Shown one piece after another: positions 20,814-22,406 of a DNA stretch of 22,406 bases. A program made the position numbers and the translations under genes. The stretch is from a virus. Location: positions 1-22,406 of IMG/VR virus record IMGVR_UViG_3300044796_000078; one strand, written 5' to 3'. The notes beneath the pieces were generated by a model, which saw only the letters and a program-made list of their open reading frames with translations, was not told the DNA's origin and ran no database searches. Numbering within the stretch: the first letter of the stretch is position 1; every line of letters begins with the position of its first letter.

Positions 20814-21854
20814 TTATTGACCATTATATTGAGAGTACTTGAATGCTTGCCACATCCATGTATCTCCAACAGTTGGAGCAAAGCTTGCTACGGTAAACAA
20901 GCCAGTTCCGAAGTTGATTACACGTGTGTTTCTGTTGTCAAAAGAATCCTGTAAGTTAGTTCCAGGTGGTTCTTGAGGAATAGTTGCAGACCCGTTGAAA
21001 GGTACAACTGCGGAAGAACTTGGAACGCAAACAGCAGGAGACACAGAGGCAAAGTTCGCATCCGATGGGAATGTGAACGCTGTGAAACCTGAAGTATCAA
21101 GATCAAGTGTGATGCTTGAAACAGTTGCAGTATTTACAACACTTAAAACACGAGCTGGCACGTTGTTAATTTGAGTCATACCGAACAATGCAGGAACTCG
21201 GAAAGAAACTTTCTCTCCAGGTGTGAAATCATTTGGCATCGTGAAAGAAACAACTGCTTGAGCTGCTTGAGTAATATTGGCAATGTAACGCTCTTTTGGA
21301 TAGAAACGATTAGGAATATACTTAGTAATCGTTGCTTGGGTTGCGGCTGCACCAAGTGCAAGACCCGCACTAGCCCAATATCCAAGAGTGATAGATACGT
21401 TTGCGCTTACTGCTGTAACTTGTGCAGTATAACCAGAAATTTCTCTAGCACCCAAAAGATTAGTAATACGCACTCTATCACCAACAACAATTGATCCAGT
21501 GTTTGCCATCAACACAACAAATGTACTTGCATTTATTGCGGTTGCTGCCAATCCTGCAAATGTTGGAGGATTAGAAGTGTCATAATGACTAATCCCAAGA
21601 GTTGTTAAAGCTTTTGAGGTAAGAGCTGGGTTTGTACCATCAGATGACTGTTGAATACCGCGAGCAGTATACTGAGCCATTGATCTTTCCCACCACCACT
21701 CGATAGATTGAGCTTGTGAAACTTCTCCCCATCCGGTGACTGCTCTACAAATAATAAAATCTGGTGGATTCTGAGGTATACAAGTAACTTGTACGTCAGC
21801 ACCAGTTGCTGGAACTAAAAAAGTACCTCCAGCGATCATTTCATACGGTAACAT
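20814..21854 (-). CDS. Capsid-associated virion protein with C-terminal FCCH-like barrel
   Basis: 346 residues starting MLPYEMIAGGTFLVPATGAD VQVTCIPQNPPDFIICRAVT. A mixed N-terminal region (WWWERSMAQYTARGIQQSSD) is followed by two beta barrels: one around GDRVRITNLLGAREISGYTA, then a second around VSFTMPNDFTPGEKVSFRVP, GMTQINNVPARVLSVV and LDLDTSGFTAFTFP, the latter sharing its pattern with the neighbouring protein at 20043. It lies directly downstream of the capsid-like gene (stop TAA overlaps the SD TAAGGAG), with AAGGAGAAAAATT before the ATG. Probably a head decoration or cement protein or a head-neck fibre; no exact family recognised. Confidence 0.65.
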   Translation of the reverse strand: MLPYEMIAGGTFLVPATGADVQVTCIPQNPPDFIICRAVTGWGEVSQAQSIEWWWERSMAQYTARGIQQSSDGTNPALTSKALTTLGISHYDTSNPPTFAGLAATAINASTFVVLMANTGSIVVGDRVRITNLLGAREISGYTAQVTAVSANVSITLGYWASAGLALGAAATQATITKYIPNRFYPKERYIANITQAAQAVVSFTMPNDFTPGEKVSFRVPALFGMTQINNVPARVLSVVNTATVSSITLDLDTSGFTAFTFPSDANFASVSPAVCVPSSSAVVPFNGSATIPQEPPGTNLQDSFDNRNTRVINFGTGLFTVASFAPTVGDTWMWQAFKYSQYNGQ

Positions 21855-21865
21855 AATTTTTCTCC

Positions 21866-22406
21866 TTAACCAGGTGTCATGGTTGATCTAGCGTTCATGA
21901 TCCACAGGTCGTTTGTGATGCATTGCCCTTGATAGAAGTTGCAAGCAGCAGTATGACGGAGCATAGCAGGGTCATTGTTATAACCAGGAGGTAGATAAAT
22001 GAATTTCATTTTTCCACCAGCTTGCCAAACAACCTTGTAAGCTTCTTTAGCGCAAATGAAGTTATTCGCAACATCTGCATTGTTTAGAGAAGCTCCAACG
22101 GAAATTGAACCCTGATCTGACACGAACATACGAGTGTTATTCACACCCCCCCACTCGGTACTCAATGTTTCAGAGACGTTGGGATACTGAAATTTACGAG
22201 TAAATCCAGTCATGGAGTTGAATACAGGAATCATCTGAGTTGGTGATAGGCATCCATAAGAATCACCAATAGGAGATGTTCCGATCTTCAATTGTCCAGG
22301 AATCATATTTGTAATGTACTCACCAGAATTGTTCTGGAGGATGGTTACAAAATCTGAAACGTCTTCGAAGGCCATTTCTGTGGGCAAATCGCCGTTCTGG
22401 CCATTT
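21866..22406 (-). CDS. Putative major capsid protein, C-terminal part
   Basis: At least 180 residues are visible; the frame is open to the window's right edge, so the start is missing. The sequence is neutral and mixed alpha/beta (VTILQNNSGEYITNMIPGQL, LSPTQMIPVFNSMTGFTRKF, SVGASLNNADVANNFICAKE, FIYLPPGYNNDPAMLRHTAA, CNFYQGQCITNDLWIMNARS). The C-terminal YLPPGYNND...LWIMNAR stretch resembles the end of coat proteins that are recurrent in uncultured tailed phages. It is the first gene of the strongly terminated head unit, where the major capsid protein usually lies. The assignment rests on context and appearance, so another head protein is possible. Confidence 0.5.
   Translation of the reverse strand, partial: NGQNGDLPTEMAFEDVSDFVTILQNNSGEYITNMIPGQLKIGTSPIGDSYGCLSPTQMIPVFNSMTGFTRKFQYPNVSETLSTEWGGVNNTRMFVSDQGSISVGASLNNADVANNFICAKEAYKVVWQAGGKMKFIYLPPGYNNDPAMLRHTAACNFYQGQCITNDLWIMNARSTMTPG

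Noticed and set aside
1-22406. tRNA genes, integrase, attachment sites, terminase, lysis genes
   Set aside because: None could be recognised by reading the protein sequences or looking for tRNA-like cloverleaf and TTCGA-type arms; these functions must lie outside the window.

Overview
This window is part of the genome of a tailed double-stranded DNA phage (Caudoviricetes), either a free virus or a prophage. It is AT-rich, densely packed with short overlapping genes, and divided into a small immunity/recombination block and a long block of virion genes. No host marker, integrase, terminase, portal or lysis gene is visible, so I do not name the host. A hub protein that looks like phage P22 gp10, beside a neck/adaptor-like protein, suggests a short-tailed (podovirus-like) virion. 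That is an inference from protein features and gene order.

Positions 1-3137 form the control and recombination region. A Cro/CI-like DNA-binding protein (137-337) and a second, cut-off gene (1-144) run leftward. A rightward operon starts from a divergent promoter at about 407-435. It encodes two small unknown proteins, an ERF-family single-strand annealing protein (878-1507), an HNH homing-type endonuclease split by a frameshift (1531-2191), a YqaJ/lambda-exonuclease-like nuclease (2188-2754), a 50-residue membrane peptide and a lone zinc-ribbon protein. ERF plus YqaJ nuclease is a classic two-component phage recombination module.

Positions 3070-22406 are transcribed leftward, so in transcription order they read from right to left. 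The order is: capsid-like C-terminus (22406-21866), a capsid-associated protein with an FCCH-like barrel, a UUCG-loop terminator, head/neck genes, two tiny basic proteins, a fibre-like protein, the gp10-like hub, an unknown virion protein, three Gln/Ala-rich proteins that resemble internal or ejection proteins (with an HNH gene inserted between the first and second), a hidden 41-residue gene, an 855-residue beta-repeat fibre, several small fibre-associated proteins, a tail-spike-like protein, a 637-residue beta-propeller fibre and finally a glycosyltransferase. The two blocks converge tail to tail with a 68-base overlap at 3070-3137.

The most interesting points are: the HNH gene at 13888-14403, which has its own promoter, is bounded by an 8-base repeat, and seems to leave its downstream neighbour starting at an ATC codon; a frameshifted HNH gene inside the recombination operon; a strong hairpin that buries the ribosome binding site of the gene after the large fibre; a beta-propeller apparently inserted inside a tail-collar domain; and small basic genes whose C-terminal Lys-Gly-Lys-stop codons double as the next gene's ribosome binding site.
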